A stretch of DNA of 40,128 nt from RGIG5612 sp045600845 (GCA_045600845.1 JAZRYR010000056.1:1-40128); one strand, 5' to 3'; positions 1 to 8,273 are shown, counted from the first letter of the stretch. Notes: generated by a model not told the origin, from the letters alone. Numbers and translations: made by a program.

Positions 1-873
1 GAAGAAGCAAGACGGGATATAATAGATGCAGGCGGAGATCCAGATTATCTGGATTATTATCATGCAGATAAGCGGGACGAGTATCTGCGCAAGGTGGGAT
101 TAAATCCAAAGAATTATGGATCATCTGGTAACAGCCATTCATCATCCGATAATTCTTTCTTTGATGACGAAAGTGACGGAGCCGAAAGTGCGGCATCCAT
201 ACTTGGGCTTTTATTGGGACTGTTTGTGGTATCCAAAGAAAAATCAGAAAGAAAAAAGGCAGAGGCGAGAGCTTTAGAAGCAAAACGACAACAGCAAAGA
301 ATGAAGGAAGCGGCGGAAGCGGCGAGAAGACTGCAGGAGGAAGAAGAGGACGACGACTGGGAAGAGGACGACTGGAAAGAAGACGAAGAAGAAGAGGAAG
401 AAGTTGACTTACCGAAGTCGGACGAAGAATTAGAAAAAGAAGAAAAGATAAGGGATGATTTGTATTACCATTTGATTTCCTTAGAAGACAAAACAAGAAC
501 AATAAAAGAAACGGAAGAACAATTAATTTCTCAATATGAACCGGCAATAAAAGCTATTGAAGAATTAAAAAACGGGGATGATGTCATGGAACTGGATATA
601 GGGAAAAACGAAGACCTGAAGCGTGAAATAGAAATAAAGACCATTCTCAGAAAACTCATATGTTTAAATCCGGAAAAAGGATTCGGACTATGGAAAGATG
701 CACTTTTGCGCTGCAGTGATTTATTTTTCAATGACGGAGGTGGCGAAATAGGATTACTCTGCGTGTATCAGGAAGGAAATAAAGCAATGACAGATTTTAT
801 CGCGCAGGATGAGGAAGTAAGGAATATCTTTTTTCAAAGACAACTTATTCGGTTCCGGCCCAGGCAGTTGTAA
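1..873 (+). CDS. Acidic coiled-coil protein, 5' partial, N-terminal part of a frameshifted gene
   Basis: The reading frame is open from base 1, so the true start lies outside the window; a GTG at 94 is only an internal candidate. I do not recognise the family. Visible parts are a short hydrophobic segment (AASILGLLLGLFVV), a charged Arg/Lys/Ala coiled coil, and a very acidic stretch rich in Glu/Asp with repeated Trp (WEEDDWKED). The frame ends at a TAA after a run of six T at 829-834. A -1 shift at that run reads straight through (SKTTYSVPAQAVVIDLLKDN) into the open frame at 879-1232, so the two pieces are probably one gene of at least 410 residues split by a frameshift. The acidic Trp-containing stretch recalls the small protein at 26095-26244. 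Confidence 0.6.
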   Translation, partial: EEARRDIIDAGGDPDYLDYYHADKRDEYLRKVGLNPKNYGSSGNSHSSSDNSFFDDESDGAESAASILGLLLGLFVVSKEKSERKKAEARALEAKRQQQRMKEAAEAARRLQEEEEDDDWEEDDWKEDEEEEEEVDLPKSDEELEKEEKIRDDLYYHLISLEDKTRTIKETEEQLISQYEPAIKAIEELKNGDDVMELDIGKNEDLKREIEIKTILRKLICLNPEKGFGLWKDALLRCSDLFFNDGGGEIGLLCVYQEGNKAMTDFIAQDEEVRNIFFQRQLIRFRPRQL

Positions 874-878
874 TAGAC

Positions 879-1232
879 TTGTTAAAGGATAATCGGTTTG
901 CGGAAGCGGATTTATGTCTGGAAGCGCTTTATAACAACAAGAAGCGGTTTCCTTGGGAGATTGAATTTGATGATACTTTCCGAGCGTGTACCGAGAGGGA
1001 TTTTAGCGAAGAAGTTTATCAGTTTGCGAACAGGTGGATAGAAAAAACAGAAGACGAATTTGAAAGAAATAATCTCAGAGAAAGACTGAATGACTGGGTG
1101 GAAACAGAAAAGGAAATTGAAGCAGAAAGATTAGAACGAGAGAAAGAAAAAGAGGAATGGGAAAAGAATACTTCAAAATCGGGACCAGCCATAGTAATTG
1201 AGGGAAAAAAGAAAAGACATGAACTACATTAA
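879..1232 (+). CDS. C-terminal part of the frameshifted acidic protein
   Basis: Open frame with a TTG at 879, but the same frame is open further upstream and joins the preceding gene after a one-base shift at the T-run 829-834. It has no plausible ribosome binding site of its own, which argues for a fragment rather than an independent gene. The product is helical (CLEALYNNKKRFPWEIEFDD, then long Glu/Arg/Lys-rich helices near the end). Family unknown. The stop lies just after the start of the next gene at 1219, an overlap of 14 bases that suggests translational coupling. Confidence 0.45.
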   Translation: MLKDNRFAEADLCLEALYNNKKRFPWEIEFDDTFRACTERDFSEEVYQFANRWIEKTEDEFERNNLRERLNDWVETEKEIEAERLEREKEKEEWEKNTSKSGPAIVIEGKKKRHELH

Positions 1233-1431
1233 ACCAGGAAAATACCGTCACTTTAAAGGAAATGAATACGAAGTACTGTACATCGCCAAGCACTCCGAGA
1301 CCGGAGAGGACATGGTCGTGTATCGCGCCCTGTACGGCGAAGGCGGCGTGTGGGTGCGCCCGACATCCATGTGGAACGAAACCGTGGAGCGGGATGGAAA
1401 AGTGTATAAGAGATTTGAGAAGGTGGAGTAG
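1219..1431 (+). CDS. DUF1653 domain protein
   Basis: A 70-residue protein. It carries the DUF1653 pattern: a start-proximal PGKYRHFKGNEYEVL, then AKHSETGEDMVVYRALYG, then WVRPTSMWNETV, then a C-terminal RFEKV. The family is small, beta-rich and without an assigned function. I chose the ATG at 1219 because GAGGGAAAAAAG lies upstream at ribosome-binding distance; a longer version from TTG 1198 would swallow that site. It overlaps the end of the upstream frame, and its stop TAG directly abuts the ATG of nnrE at 1432, so the two are almost certainly one transcript. Local GC is higher than in the gene to its left. Confidence 0.85.
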   Translation: MNYIKPGKYRHFKGNEYEVLYIAKHSETGEDMVVYRALYGEGGVWVRPTSMWNETVERDGKVYKRFEKVE

Positions 1432-2067
1432 ATGCCATATTGCGTATCGGTAGAGACCATGCGTAAAAGCGATGCATGGACCATTGAAAATAAAATAAGT
1501 TCCAAAGAACTGATGAAAAGAGCAGGAACAGCCATATTTGAAGCAGCAGACTGGAAGGCTCCAGTAGCCATCGTTTGTGGCAAGGGAAATAATGCTGGAG
1601 ACGGATTCGTCGTAGCGAATTTATTGGCAGAAAAAGACATTCCCGTGGATATTTTCCTACTATCCGACAGCTTTTCAGAAGATGGAAAATATTATCACGA
1701 TATTTGCGATAATCGTGAAATAAAGTCGATTCTGTTCGAAGAAGGAATGTCTTTCGTTGAATATGGTTCCATATTGGATTGCATTTTCGGAACTGGCTTT
1801 TCCGGCGAACCGAGAGGCATTTATGGAACAGCAATCGACACAATAAACGAGTCAGGAGCATACGTAGTTTCAGCTGATATTAATTCAGGAATTAATGGCG
1901 ACACGGGGCTTGGAACAAAGTATGTAAAGTCAGATCTGACCGTTTCCATTGGAACATTCAAGCCAGGGCATTTCTTGGGAAATGCCAAAGAAGCAATGAA
2001 AGAAAAAGTGAACGCTGATATCGAAATAGAGATTCAGGGCGAGATGATTTGGGTGGAAGAAAAATAA
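1432..2067 (+). CDS. nnrE: NAD(P)H-hydrate epimerase (YjeF N-domain only)
   Basis: This enzyme interconverts the R and S forms of damaged NAD(P)H hydrates so that the ADP/ATP-dependent dehydratase can repair them; it is cytoplasmic. The 211 residues show the YjeF_N pattern: SVETMRKSDAWTIE at the N terminus, the Rossmann-like CGKGNNAGDGFVVA at about residues 49-62, LDCIFGTGFSGEPRG, and ADINSGINGDTG. Many bacteria fuse this domain to the dehydratase NnrD; here the protein ends after the epimerase domain, so NnrD must be elsewhere. It starts immediately after the DUF1653 stop. A second, internally deleted copy lies at 22346-22504. Confidence 0.88.
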   Translation: MPYCVSVETMRKSDAWTIENKISSKELMKRAGTAIFEAADWKAPVAIVCGKGNNAGDGFVVANLLAEKDIPVDIFLLSDSFSEDGKYYHDICDNREIKSILFEEGMSFVEYGSILDCIFGTGFSGEPRGIYGTAIDTINESGAYVVSADINSGINGDTGLGTKYVKSDLTVSIGTFKPGHFLGNAKEAMKEKVNADIEIEIQGEMIWVEEK

Positions 2068-2166
2068 AACGATAATAGGGATTAATAAAGCTCTTTTTGG
2101 TATACTAACAATAGACATAAAAATACAAAAATATCACTTATCTGTGTATGAAGGAAAGGATATAAC

Positions 2167-3672
2167 ATGGCAGGAAAAACACAGGCAAACATTGGATTTG
2201 AAAAACAAATTTGGGATGCGGCATGCGTTCTTTGGGGGCATATCCCAACAGTTGAATACAGAAAAGTAATCATAGGACTGATTTTCCTTAGATATGTTTC
2301 TTCTGCCTTTGAAAAACGATATCAGGAATTAGTAGCAGAGGGAGAAGGTTTTGAAGACGATCGCGATGCTTATACAATGGATAATATTTTCTTCATTCCA
2401 AAAAATGCCCGTTGGGATGTTATTTCTTCCGCTGCACATACTCCTGAAATTGGTAAAGTAATTGACGATGCCATGAGAGCTATTGAGGCGGAAAACAAAG
2501 CCTTGAAAGGCGTTCTTCCGACAAACTTTGCAAATCCAGATCTTGACAAACAGGTTCTTGGAGATGTCGTTGATATTTTTACTAACATGGATATGGGAGA
2601 TGCTGAAGAAAGTCAGGATCTTTTGGGAAGAACTTATGAATATTGCATCGCCCAATTTGCAGAAAAAGAAGGAAAAGGCGGTGGAGAATTCTATACACCA
2701 GCCAGCGTTGTAAAGACTTTAGTAGCAATATTAAAACCTTTTGATAACTGCCGTGTTTATGATCCAGCTTGTGGATCTGGAGGTATGTTTGTCCAAAGTG
2801 CAAAATTCATAAAAGCTCATACTGGAAACAGAGGAACCATTTCTGTCTATGGTCAGGAGGCCAATCCAGATACCTGGAAAATGGCCAAAATGAACATGGC
2901 CATCCGAGGCATTGAAGCAAACTTCGGACCACATCAGGCAGATACATTTACAAACGATCTACATCCGACTCTTAAGGCTGATTTTATCATGGCTAATCCG
3001 CCATTTAATTATCATCCATGGGGACAGGAAAAATTAACAGATGATATAAGGTGGAAATATGGTCTTCCGCCAGCAAATAATGCAAACTACGCATGGATTC
3101 AGCATATGATTCATCATCTTGCTCCAAACGGAAAAATCGGTTTAGTTTTAGCAAATGGAGCACTTTCTACGCAATCTGGTGGAGAGGGTGATATTCGAAA
3201 GAAAATTATAGAGGACGATTTAGTGGAAGCTATTGTCGCTATGCCAACACAGCTTTTCTACAGCGTTACTATTCCTGTTACGTTGTGGTTCATTTCACGA
3301 AATAAGAAACAGAAAGGAAAGACGGTTTTCATTGATGCCCGCAATATAGGACACATGGTAGATCGAAAACATAGAGACCTTTCCGAAGAAGATATTCAAA
3401 AAATTGCGGATGCCGTTGAAGCGTTTCAAAATGGAAAACTTGAAGATATTAAGGGCTTTTGTGCAGTTGCTGATCTTCAGACCATTGCACAGCAGGACTA
3501 TATTCTTACGCCAGGACGTTATGTAGGAATTGAAGACGTAGAAGATGATGGAGAACCTTTTGAAGAAAAGATGAGCAGACTTACAAGTGAACTTTCCGAA
3601 TTATTTGCAAAATCACATGAACTGGAAGATGAAATTCGTAGCAAGTTGGAGGCAATTGGATATGAAATTTAA
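2167..3672 (+). CDS. hsdM: Type I restriction-modification system DNA methyltransferase subunit HsdM
   Basis: Adenine-N6 methyltransferase subunit of a type I restriction-modification complex (M2S methylase; R2M2S with HsdR). The 501 residues begin with the helical HsdM N domain (GFEKQIWDAACVLWGHIPTVEYRKV, cut here at Val), followed by the SAM-binding motif I DPACGSGG at 199-206 and the catalytic NPPF at 277-280. A ribosome binding site AAGGAAAGG precedes ATG 2167, and a -10-like TATACT lies at 2101, so transcription probably starts here. The last 11 bases overlap the ATG of hsdS at 3662, the coupled arrangement usual for these operons. Confidence 0.95.
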   Translation: MAGKTQANIGFEKQIWDAACVLWGHIPTVEYRKVIIGLIFLRYVSSAFEKRYQELVAEGEGFEDDRDAYTMDNIFFIPKNARWDVISSAAHTPEIGKVIDDAMRAIEAENKALKGVLPTNFANPDLDKQVLGDVVDIFTNMDMGDAEESQDLLGRTYEYCIAQFAEKEGKGGGEFYTPASVVKTLVAILKPFDNCRVYDPACGSGGMFVQSAKFIKAHTGNRGTISVYGQEANPDTWKMAKMNMAIRGIEANFGPHQADTFTNDLHPTLKADFIMANPPFNYHPWGQEKLTDDIRWKYGLPPANNANYAWIQHMIHHLAPNGKIGLVLANGALSTQSGGEGDIRKKIIEDDLVEAIVAMPTQLFYSVTIPVTLWFISRNKKQKGKTVFIDARNIGHMVDRKHRDLSEEDIQKIADAVEAFQNGKLEDIKGFCAVADLQTIAQQDYILTPGRYVGIEDVEDDGEPFEEKMSRLTSELSELFAKSHELEDEIRSKLEAIGYEI

Positions 3673-4315
3673 TCATTATACTCTCGACCAGCTTGTTGCG
3701 ATTAAATACGGAAAAAATCAAAAGAAAGTCTTGTCTGATGAGGGAACGATTCCTATTTATGGAACGGGTGGTCTAATGGGGTACGCTACAGAATCCCTTT
3801 ATGATAAGCCGTCTGTCTTAATTGGACGGAAAGGTACCATAGGAAAGGTCAAATATGTAAATCATCCATTTTGGACAGTAGACACGCTCTTTTATACGGT
3901 GGTAAACGAAGAAATTGTTATCCCGAAATATCTCTATTATGTAATGTCTCAGATAGATCTTAATAAGTATAATGAGGGCACGACAATTCCAAGTTTAAGA
4001 ACTGAGACATTGAACCGTATAGAATTTGATATTCCGTCAATAGCAAATCAAAAAGAGATATTATCGTACTTACTTCCGATTGAAGAGAAAATTGTAATCA
4101 ATACGAAGATAAACGATAATTTAAGCGAGCAACGAGCAGGGCAGGCCGGGCAACGCAGCAGCCGGATGGTCGTGCCTGCACGAACCAGACGAGCTGGCGT
4201 GTTGCATGGTACTATCCGGCGACTGCCGGATAGTGAGAGGGCAAAGTCCTCGAACCTGACCTGCAGACCGGGCTTAGAGGTCAATGTCGGAAACATCAAG
4301 TTCACCAGACATTAA
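3662..4315 (+). CDS. hsdS: Type I specificity subunit HsdS, truncated expressed copy (one target-recognition domain)
   Basis: HsdS sets the DNA target of the type I complex. The first 155 or so residues are a normal N-terminal target-recognition domain (KYGKNQKK, YGTGGLMGYA, GRKGTIGKV, then the spacer helix ending KINDN). At 4109-4123 the frame crosses the 15-bp recombination site and then runs into GC-rich sequence that encodes no HsdS-like residues (SEQRAGQAGQRSS onward), ending at 4315. The second domain is therefore missing in this orientation. ATG 3662 is chosen because it lies inside the hsdM stop region; the frame extends upstream only through hsdM. Single-domain HsdS proteins can sometimes dimerise into working units, so the state may be altered rather than off. 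Inversion between 4109 and 4999 would restore a full protein. Confidence 0.85.
   Translation: MKFNHYTLDQLVAIKYGKNQKKVLSDEGTIPIYGTGGLMGYATESLYDKPSVLIGRKGTIGKVKYVNHPFWTVDTLFYTVVNEEIVIPKYLYYVMSQIDLNKYNEGTTIPSLRTETLNRIEFDIPSIANQKEILSYLLPIEEKIVINTKINDNLSEQRAGQAGQRSSRMVVPARTRRAGVLHGTIRRLPDSERAKSSNLTCRPGLEVNVGNIKFTRH
4109..4123 (+). repeat. hsdS recombination site A (ATAAACGATAATTTA)
   Basis: Forward copy of the 15-bp repeat, inside the expressed hsdS at the end of the first half, encoding part of INDNL. It pairs as an inverted repeat with the copies at 4985-4999 and 8274-8288. Confidence 0.85.
4124..4272. other. GC-rich structured insert next to recombination site A
   Basis: About 145 bases clearly richer in GC than the AT-rich hsdS sequence around them. 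They separate the stop of the opposite-strand hsdS from site A; at the equivalent junction (8269-8273) only a few bases separate the stop from site D. The insert contains a perfect hairpin ACTATCCGGC-GACT-GCCGGATAGT (4211-4234), a second hairpin with CGTGC/GCACG arms near 4170, and an enclosing GCAAC/GTTGC pairing. No protein is encoded. It could be a small mobile palindromic element or a structured RNA; I do not recognise it. Confidence 0.55.
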
Positions 4316-5524
4316 CCGTGGAAGTAGTGCATCTCTTAAGTCCGCCAACCTTTGGTTTTCTATATCATTGGCCATAATCATTGATAATAAAGGTTCTGTG
4401 AGTGCATTAAATTCCTTATTCACTTCATCAGTTGCTATCCATACTGGAGAAGTTTTTATCTCACTCGATGATAAATTAACTTGAACTCCACTATTTGCTC
4501 GACTTCTCAAATCTTTTAAGAAATCGAAGCTATTAGTTAAAAGGTATATGTAGGCGTAGGATGTACTCTTATATCCATTGCTACGAAGAAGACCAACACG
4601 TTGATTTACAATATACTGACTGTCAACTGTCATAAGAGCGGTATTGCCAAGTATGGCCACATTATCTTTCATGTCGGTCATAGCCATAAGTACATCGCCT
4701 TTATGAAGGACATATTTTGAGAGCGCAGAGCACTTGTTTATGGGATACCAGCTTTTAGTTCCGCTTGAATTGAATCCTCCCCCGCGGTTGATATGGCCCT
4801 GTTTAAATACATGGTAACAATTGGGCTCAGGTGTATCGAGGAGTTCCTTACTTTTGAACGCATAGCCGTTTGAAAAATCAGCTATATCCTGCAAGGTACC
4901 TTGTTCCCAATCATCTGGGACAGAACCTCCAAAGTGACTGAAATCAATGAAGAAGGAAGTAAGAATGACCTGTGCCTGTTGCTCTAAATTATCGTTTATC
5001 TCATTGTTTTGCTTAATCTTTTTATCAATGCTCGAAAGAATGCTAACCAAAGTATCTTGTTTTTCTCTGTCAATCAGCGGTATTGGCATCTTACCTAATG
5101 TTTGAGCATTTATATTTCCACGAGTGCTACCAGTATTGAACGAGTTTATCCAGTCTTTGTACTCCTTTGATTGACAATAATATTTTATATATTTCGGATT
5201 GACCTTGTTTTCATCAATACTGAACTTAATAAGAAATCCTGCATATACGAACTCTCCATCCGAGCCATCATAGAAATAGTTTCTTCCTGTACTTGCACCA
5301 GTTCTTGCAAATACGATGTCGTTCGGCTTTAAAAGATAATCTTTTGCCTTTTCATCATCAACGGATTTTAGATTAGATAAATCGAGTGTACCATCATCTT
5401 TTATATCAGTAATTCTCAAATAAGTATATAATTCTTCGGAGAAAGGAACTGCACTTGCCCCAATTCCGTATGATCCCTTACCATCAATAGCAAGGGCAGC
5501 TAATTGCACAATACGTTCATTCAT
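4274..5524 (-). CDS. hsdS: Type I specificity subunit HsdS, full-length copy in opposite orientation
   Basis: A complete 416-residue HsdS with two target-recognition domains (about residues 1-160 and 185-370). Each is followed by a conserved helix: INDNLEQQAQ in the middle, and at the end RLADLRDALLPRLMSGELD. The C-terminal residues LMSGELDVSDIDL are identical to those of the half-cassette at 7624-8268. ATG at 5524 is chosen because AGAGGAAAAG lies just upstream; a longer frame to 5563 would overlap the recombinase gene. It faces away from hsdM and shares no operon with it, so it probably acts as a donor of specificity sequence, though it has its own ribosome binding site and may be expressed with the recombinase upstream of it. 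Recombination site B cuts it exactly between the two halves. Confidence 0.9.
   Translation of the reverse strand: MNERIVQLAALAIDGKGSYGIGASAVPFSEELYTYLRITDIKDDGTLDLSNLKSVDDEKAKDYLLKPNDIVFARTGASTGRNYFYDGSDGEFVYAGFLIKFSIDENKVNPKYIKYYCQSKEYKDWINSFNTGSTRGNINAQTLGKMPIPLIDREKQDTLVSILSSIDKKIKQNNEINDNLEQQAQVILTSFFIDFSHFGGSVPDDWEQGTLQDIADFSNGYAFKSKELLDTPEPNCYHVFKQGHINRGGGFNSSGTKSWYPINKCSALSKYVLHKGDVLMAMTDMKDNVAILGNTALMTVDSQYIVNQRVGLLRSNGYKSTSYAYIYLLTNSFDFLKDLRSRANSGVQVNLSSSEIKTSPVWIATDEVNKEFNALTEPLLSMIMANDIENQRLADLRDALLPRLMSGELDVSDIDL
4985..4999 (-). repeat. hsdS recombination site B (inverted copy)
   Basis: TAAATTATCGTTTAT on the plus strand, the exact reverse complement of site A. It lies between the two halves of the opposite-strand hsdS, encoding INDNL there. 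Confidence 0.85.
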
Positions 5525-5537
5525 AATCTTTTCCTCT

Positions 5538-6521
5538 CTATCCGATATATTTCCGGTGGGCAATTTTTACATTGCTTTGTTTGACCATTGCGTACTGCAA
5601 GGTCGTGTCTATTTTGCTATGTCCCAAGAGCTGTTGTAACTGCTCAATGGGCATTCCTTTATCTATTGCCATCGTTGCAAGGGTACGTCTGAACTTGTGT
5701 GGGTGTACCTTTTGCAAGCCTAATTGTTTTCCAAACTCACGCAGGCGAACCTCAACGCCGCCGATTTTCAGCCTTTCGTGTGGCGATTTCAGCGATACAA
5801 ACAATGCCGGGTTGTCATCCGCTCGGCTTTCCAAATAGTTCTGTAAATGTATCTTTGTGCGAGCATCAAAATAGACTACTCGTTCCTTGCTGCCTTTTCC
5901 GAAAACTACGCATTCTCGCTCGTTGAAGTCGATATCATTTCGGTTGAGCAATACCATTTCACCAACACGTATCCCTGTTGAAGCAAGCATATCAACCATC
6001 GCCAAATCCCGAAGCTCCGTGCAGTTATCACGCATCAGCTCTAACGCTTCATCAGAATAAGTTTCTTTGATGTTCGTGCCGGTTTTAACTCTGTGTATGC
6101 GTCTGACCGGGCTTTTCAATATGTAATCCTCATCCTCTAACCAAGAGAAAAAACTGGAAAGGATACGGCGTATATTATCAATCGTGACCCTGCTTGATTT
6201 TTTCTTTTCCTGGTATTCTGTCAGGTATCTTCTTATGTCGTCTGTTACAATGTGCTTGACCTCTTTTTGAAGCCCATTAAGCATAGCTTCTATTGTTGCT
6301 TTATAGTAAATTAAAGATTTCTCGGAACAGCCCTCAATACGCTTTGCTGATAGGAACAGCTCTACAAAATTCTGCTCCGAATTTTTCTCTTTGTCTTGAT
6401 TTTCCGTTACCTCATACCTTGCAAGCGAATATTGCAAAATATCTTGCAATTTTTCACTTTGTGCGTTATTCAGATATGGTAACATTCCTTGAATAACATC
6501 ATTGATTAGGTCTTGTTTCAT
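5538..6521 (-). CDS. Tyrosine recombinase of the hsdS inversion system
   Basis: A 327-residue phage-integrase family (XerC/D-like) recombinase. The N-terminal half holds the SAM-like core-binding domain (SLIYYKATIEAML, IRRILSSFFSWLEDEDY). The catalytic domain shows R185 (STGIRVGEM), a lysine in GKGSKERVV (209-212), H275-x-x-R278 (HPHKFRR), H301 (LLGHSKI) and the nucleophile Y310 (TTLQYAMV), so all catalytic residues are present. It lies inside the specificity region, upstream of the opposite-strand hsdS and overlapping nothing else of substance. Recombinases placed like this are known to invert hsdS segments in several Firmicutes and Bacteroidetes, which is the likely job here on the ATAAACGATAATTTA sites. 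Confidence 0.92.
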   Translation of the reverse strand: MKQDLINDVIQGMLPYLNNAQSEKLQDILQYSLARYEVTENQDKEKNSEQNFVELFLSAKRIEGCSEKSLIYYKATIEAMLNGLQKEVKHIVTDDIRRYLTEYQEKKKSSRVTIDNIRRILSSFFSWLEDEDYILKSPVRRIHRVKTGTNIKETYSDEALELMRDNCTELRDLAMVDMLASTGIRVGEMVLLNRNDIDFNERECVVFGKGSKERVVYFDARTKIHLQNYLESRADDNPALFVSLKSPHERLKIGGVEVRLREFGKQLGLQKVHPHKFRRTLATMAIDKGMPIEQLQQLLGHSKIDTTLQYAMVKQSNVKIAHRKYIG

Positions 6522-6635
6522 TCGTCGATTCTCCTTTTATTTTTCAAGAGAACGACTATGGGGCGGAGGTCCCCTGATATTAACTCCCGCCGCCCACGGG
6601 AGTAATAGGATATATTATTAGCTCCTTTACTGCTT
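6522..6635. other. Intergenic hairpin between the membrane protein gene and the recombinase gene
   Basis: ACTCCCG (6583-6589) and CGGGAGT (6597-6603) can pair around a GC-rich 7-base loop. No T-run follows on the minus strand, so this is not a clear terminator. It could affect expression of the recombinase, whose start is at 6521. Confidence 0.3.
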
Positions 6636-7607
6636 TCAAAGTTTTTGAGTTTGCCAATCGCTTGTCTTGTTTGTCTTTCTTTTCTTTTTTTTAGGCCTTA
6701 TGTTTCTTTTTGTTTCTTTGTTGTCTTCCACTATTGCTTCATCTCGACAATACGTAAAATACATCCACAAAAGAGTAAGATAATACTGTTCAGCAGTAGT
6801 TTCTGGAAATAAATCGCCCAAAACTTTATGGAGTACATCACTCCCATACGTTCGATTATGAAGAATAATGACCGTATCATATACAGCTTCCAAAACCCAT
6901 CTACAGCAATTCTGTTCATCTGTTGTAGCAAGATTTTCTTTTACCCAAATATAATCAAATGGCGGTGTCGGATTTGCATTTACCATTTTGGGGCGATTTT
7001 CACTATAAAGGAAATAAAAATATTCATCGACGTAATCAATAAAACTAATATTGTTCACGTCGCGTCCAAAAAACACTTCATTGTTAAAACGATAGGCTAT
7101 GGTTCGAAAATCTGTTTGATATTGCAAATCTTCCCAATCTTGCTCACGGTATCTTTCATAATTTCTATGAAAATATTTTGCGCCATCATAGAGAAAATCC
7201 ATTCCTAATTTATGTTTCTCACGATCTTTTCCAAATGACTCAAAGCATTTATTAACCCAGTTGGAGTTTGTTGGCACTTTCATTTCTATATTGGCTTGCT
7301 TTAATATCTCGTTTTGCAAATCTATTGGGCAACGGCAAAAATTACGAAAAATTGCTTTTTTATACGAATCATGTCGATGCAGATTAGCAGCAATTGCGCA
7401 AAGAGGTAGCAACTCTCTTTCTTCGTTATTCTCACTCAAAAAGGCATGCGCCTTTTCTTCTAATTCTCTGCGAATTCGGTGTTCTTCGAGATTTTTGATT
7501 TCCTTTTCATGCCGGGACTGCATCCAATAAATCATAATAGGGACAGCACCCGTCACCAATAGGGTGATTATTGAAATGATGATTTGAACAATTTCAAATG
7601 TTGTCAA
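6636..7607 (-). CDS. Membrane-anchored protein of unknown function in the hsdS shuffling region
   Basis: A 323-residue protein with a single N-terminal membrane helix at about residues 4-29 (IIISIITLLVTGAVPIMIYW), a short charged coiled coil (RHEKEIKNLEEHRIRRELEEK), and a soluble, aromatic-rich domain with several Trp/Tyr/Phe clusters. The C terminus is strongly basic (RPKKKKRKTNK). I do not recognise a domain. The topology suggests a cytoplasmic domain tethered to the membrane. It is transcribed in the same direction as the recombinase and the opposite-strand hsdS and would be flipped with them if sites B and C recombine. Such passengers in restriction loci are sometimes accessory defence proteins, but nothing in the sequence proves that here. 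Confidence 0.75.
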   Translation of the reverse strand: MTTFEIVQIIISIITLLVTGAVPIMIYWMQSRHEKEIKNLEEHRIRRELEEKAHAFLSENNEERELLPLCAIAANLHRHDSYKKAIFRNFCRCPIDLQNEILKQANIEMKVPTNSNWVNKCFESFGKDREKHKLGMDFLYDGAKYFHRNYERYREQDWEDLQYQTDFRTIAYRFNNEVFFGRDVNNISFIDYVDEYFYFLYSENRPKMVNANPTPPFDYIWVKENLATTDEQNCCRWVLEAVYDTVIILHNRTYGSDVLHKVLGDLFPETTAEQYYLTLLWMYFTYCRDEAIVEDNKETKRNIRPKKKKRKTNKTSDWQTQKL

Positions 7608-7623
7608 TTTAATCTCCTTTTAG

Positions 7624-7638
7624 ATAAACGATAATTTA
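7624..7638 (+). repeat. hsdS recombination site C (ATAAACGATAATTTA)
   Basis: Forward copy, identical to site A, at the 5' edge of the silent hsdS half-cassette and directly preceded by a TAG stop (7621-7623). Confidence 0.85.
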
Positions 7639-8268
7639 TTTCAGCAAGCGCAAGTACTTTATAAGTATCGCTTTGTAGATATGCAGCCCTTTGACGGTGT
7701 AATGCCGGATAACTGGCATCTTGGCACCATTTCTGAAATCATAGAACTGCATGATTCTAAACGCATACCACTTTCAAGCCGCGAACGCGCTGATCTCGCC
7801 AAAATTTACCCTTATTATGGTGCCACCTCCGTGATGGACTATGTAGACAGATACTTGTTTGACGGAGTCTATCTCCTTCTTGGTGAAGATGGTACTGTTG
7901 TCGACAGTAAGGGCTTTCCGATTCTTCAGTATGTCGAGGGAAAGTTCTGGGTGAACAATCACGCTCACATCATCACCGGCAGGAATGGCTTTTCTGTCGA
8001 GTTGCTTTATCTGCTTTTCAGCTTAACAAGTGTGCAGTCGATTGTGACGGGAGCTGTTCAGCCAAAGATCAGTCAAGCCAGCCTTAACAAAGTTCCGGTT
8101 ATCGTTCCGTCAGAAGATGAGCTAAAGGCCTTTGATGCCACTGTACAGCCGATTTTTACACAAATACGCAATCTTCGAGCAGAAAATGATAGACTTGCTA
8201 CTACCCGTGACACCTTGTTGCCGAGGCTTATGTCCGGCGAACTTGATGTTTCCGACATTGACCTCTAA
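7624..8268 (+). CDS. hsdS: Silent hsdS half-cassette (C-terminal target-recognition domain)
   Basis: The frame is open from 7624, right after a stop, and reads INDNLFQQAQ across site C. It then gives one target-recognition domain (about 150 residues; LGTISEIIELHDSKRIP, YYGATSVMDYVDRY, VQPKISQASLNK) and the terminal helix ending LMSGELDVSDIDL. The first usable ATG is at 7681, without a good ribosome binding site. It lacks an N-terminal half and a promoter, as expected for a storage cassette that becomes expressed only after recombination places it behind the hsdS start. Its recognition domain is unrelated in sequence to that of the opposite-strand hsdS, so exchanging them would change the DNA target. 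Confidence 0.85.
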   Translation: MNDNLFQQAQVLYKYRFVDMQPFDGVMPDNWHLGTISEIIELHDSKRIPLSSRERADLAKIYPYYGATSVMDYVDRYLFDGVYLLLGEDGTVVDSKGFPILQYVEGKFWVNNHAHIITGRNGFSVELLYLLFSLTSVQSIVTGAVQPKISQASLNKVPVIVPSEDELKAFDATVQPIFTQIRNLRAENDRLATTRDTLLPRLMSGELDVSDIDL

Positions 8269-8273
8269 GCAGC

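Noticed and set aside
829..834. Programmed -1 frameshift in the acidic gene
   Set aside because: The T-run lacks a clear downstream pseudoknot or stem and the family is unknown; mutation or sequencing error is at least as likely.
1253..1861. Long minus-strand frame across DUF1653 and nnrE
   Set aside because: Antisense to two genes with clear motifs; composition typical of a shadow.
4211..4234. Hairpin as a terminator for the expressed hsdS
   Set aside because: No T-run follows on either strand, and the hairpin lies inside the open frame.
4048..4305. Minus-strand frame through the GC-rich insert
   Set aside because: It only joins the insert with the end of hsdS; no recognisable protein features.
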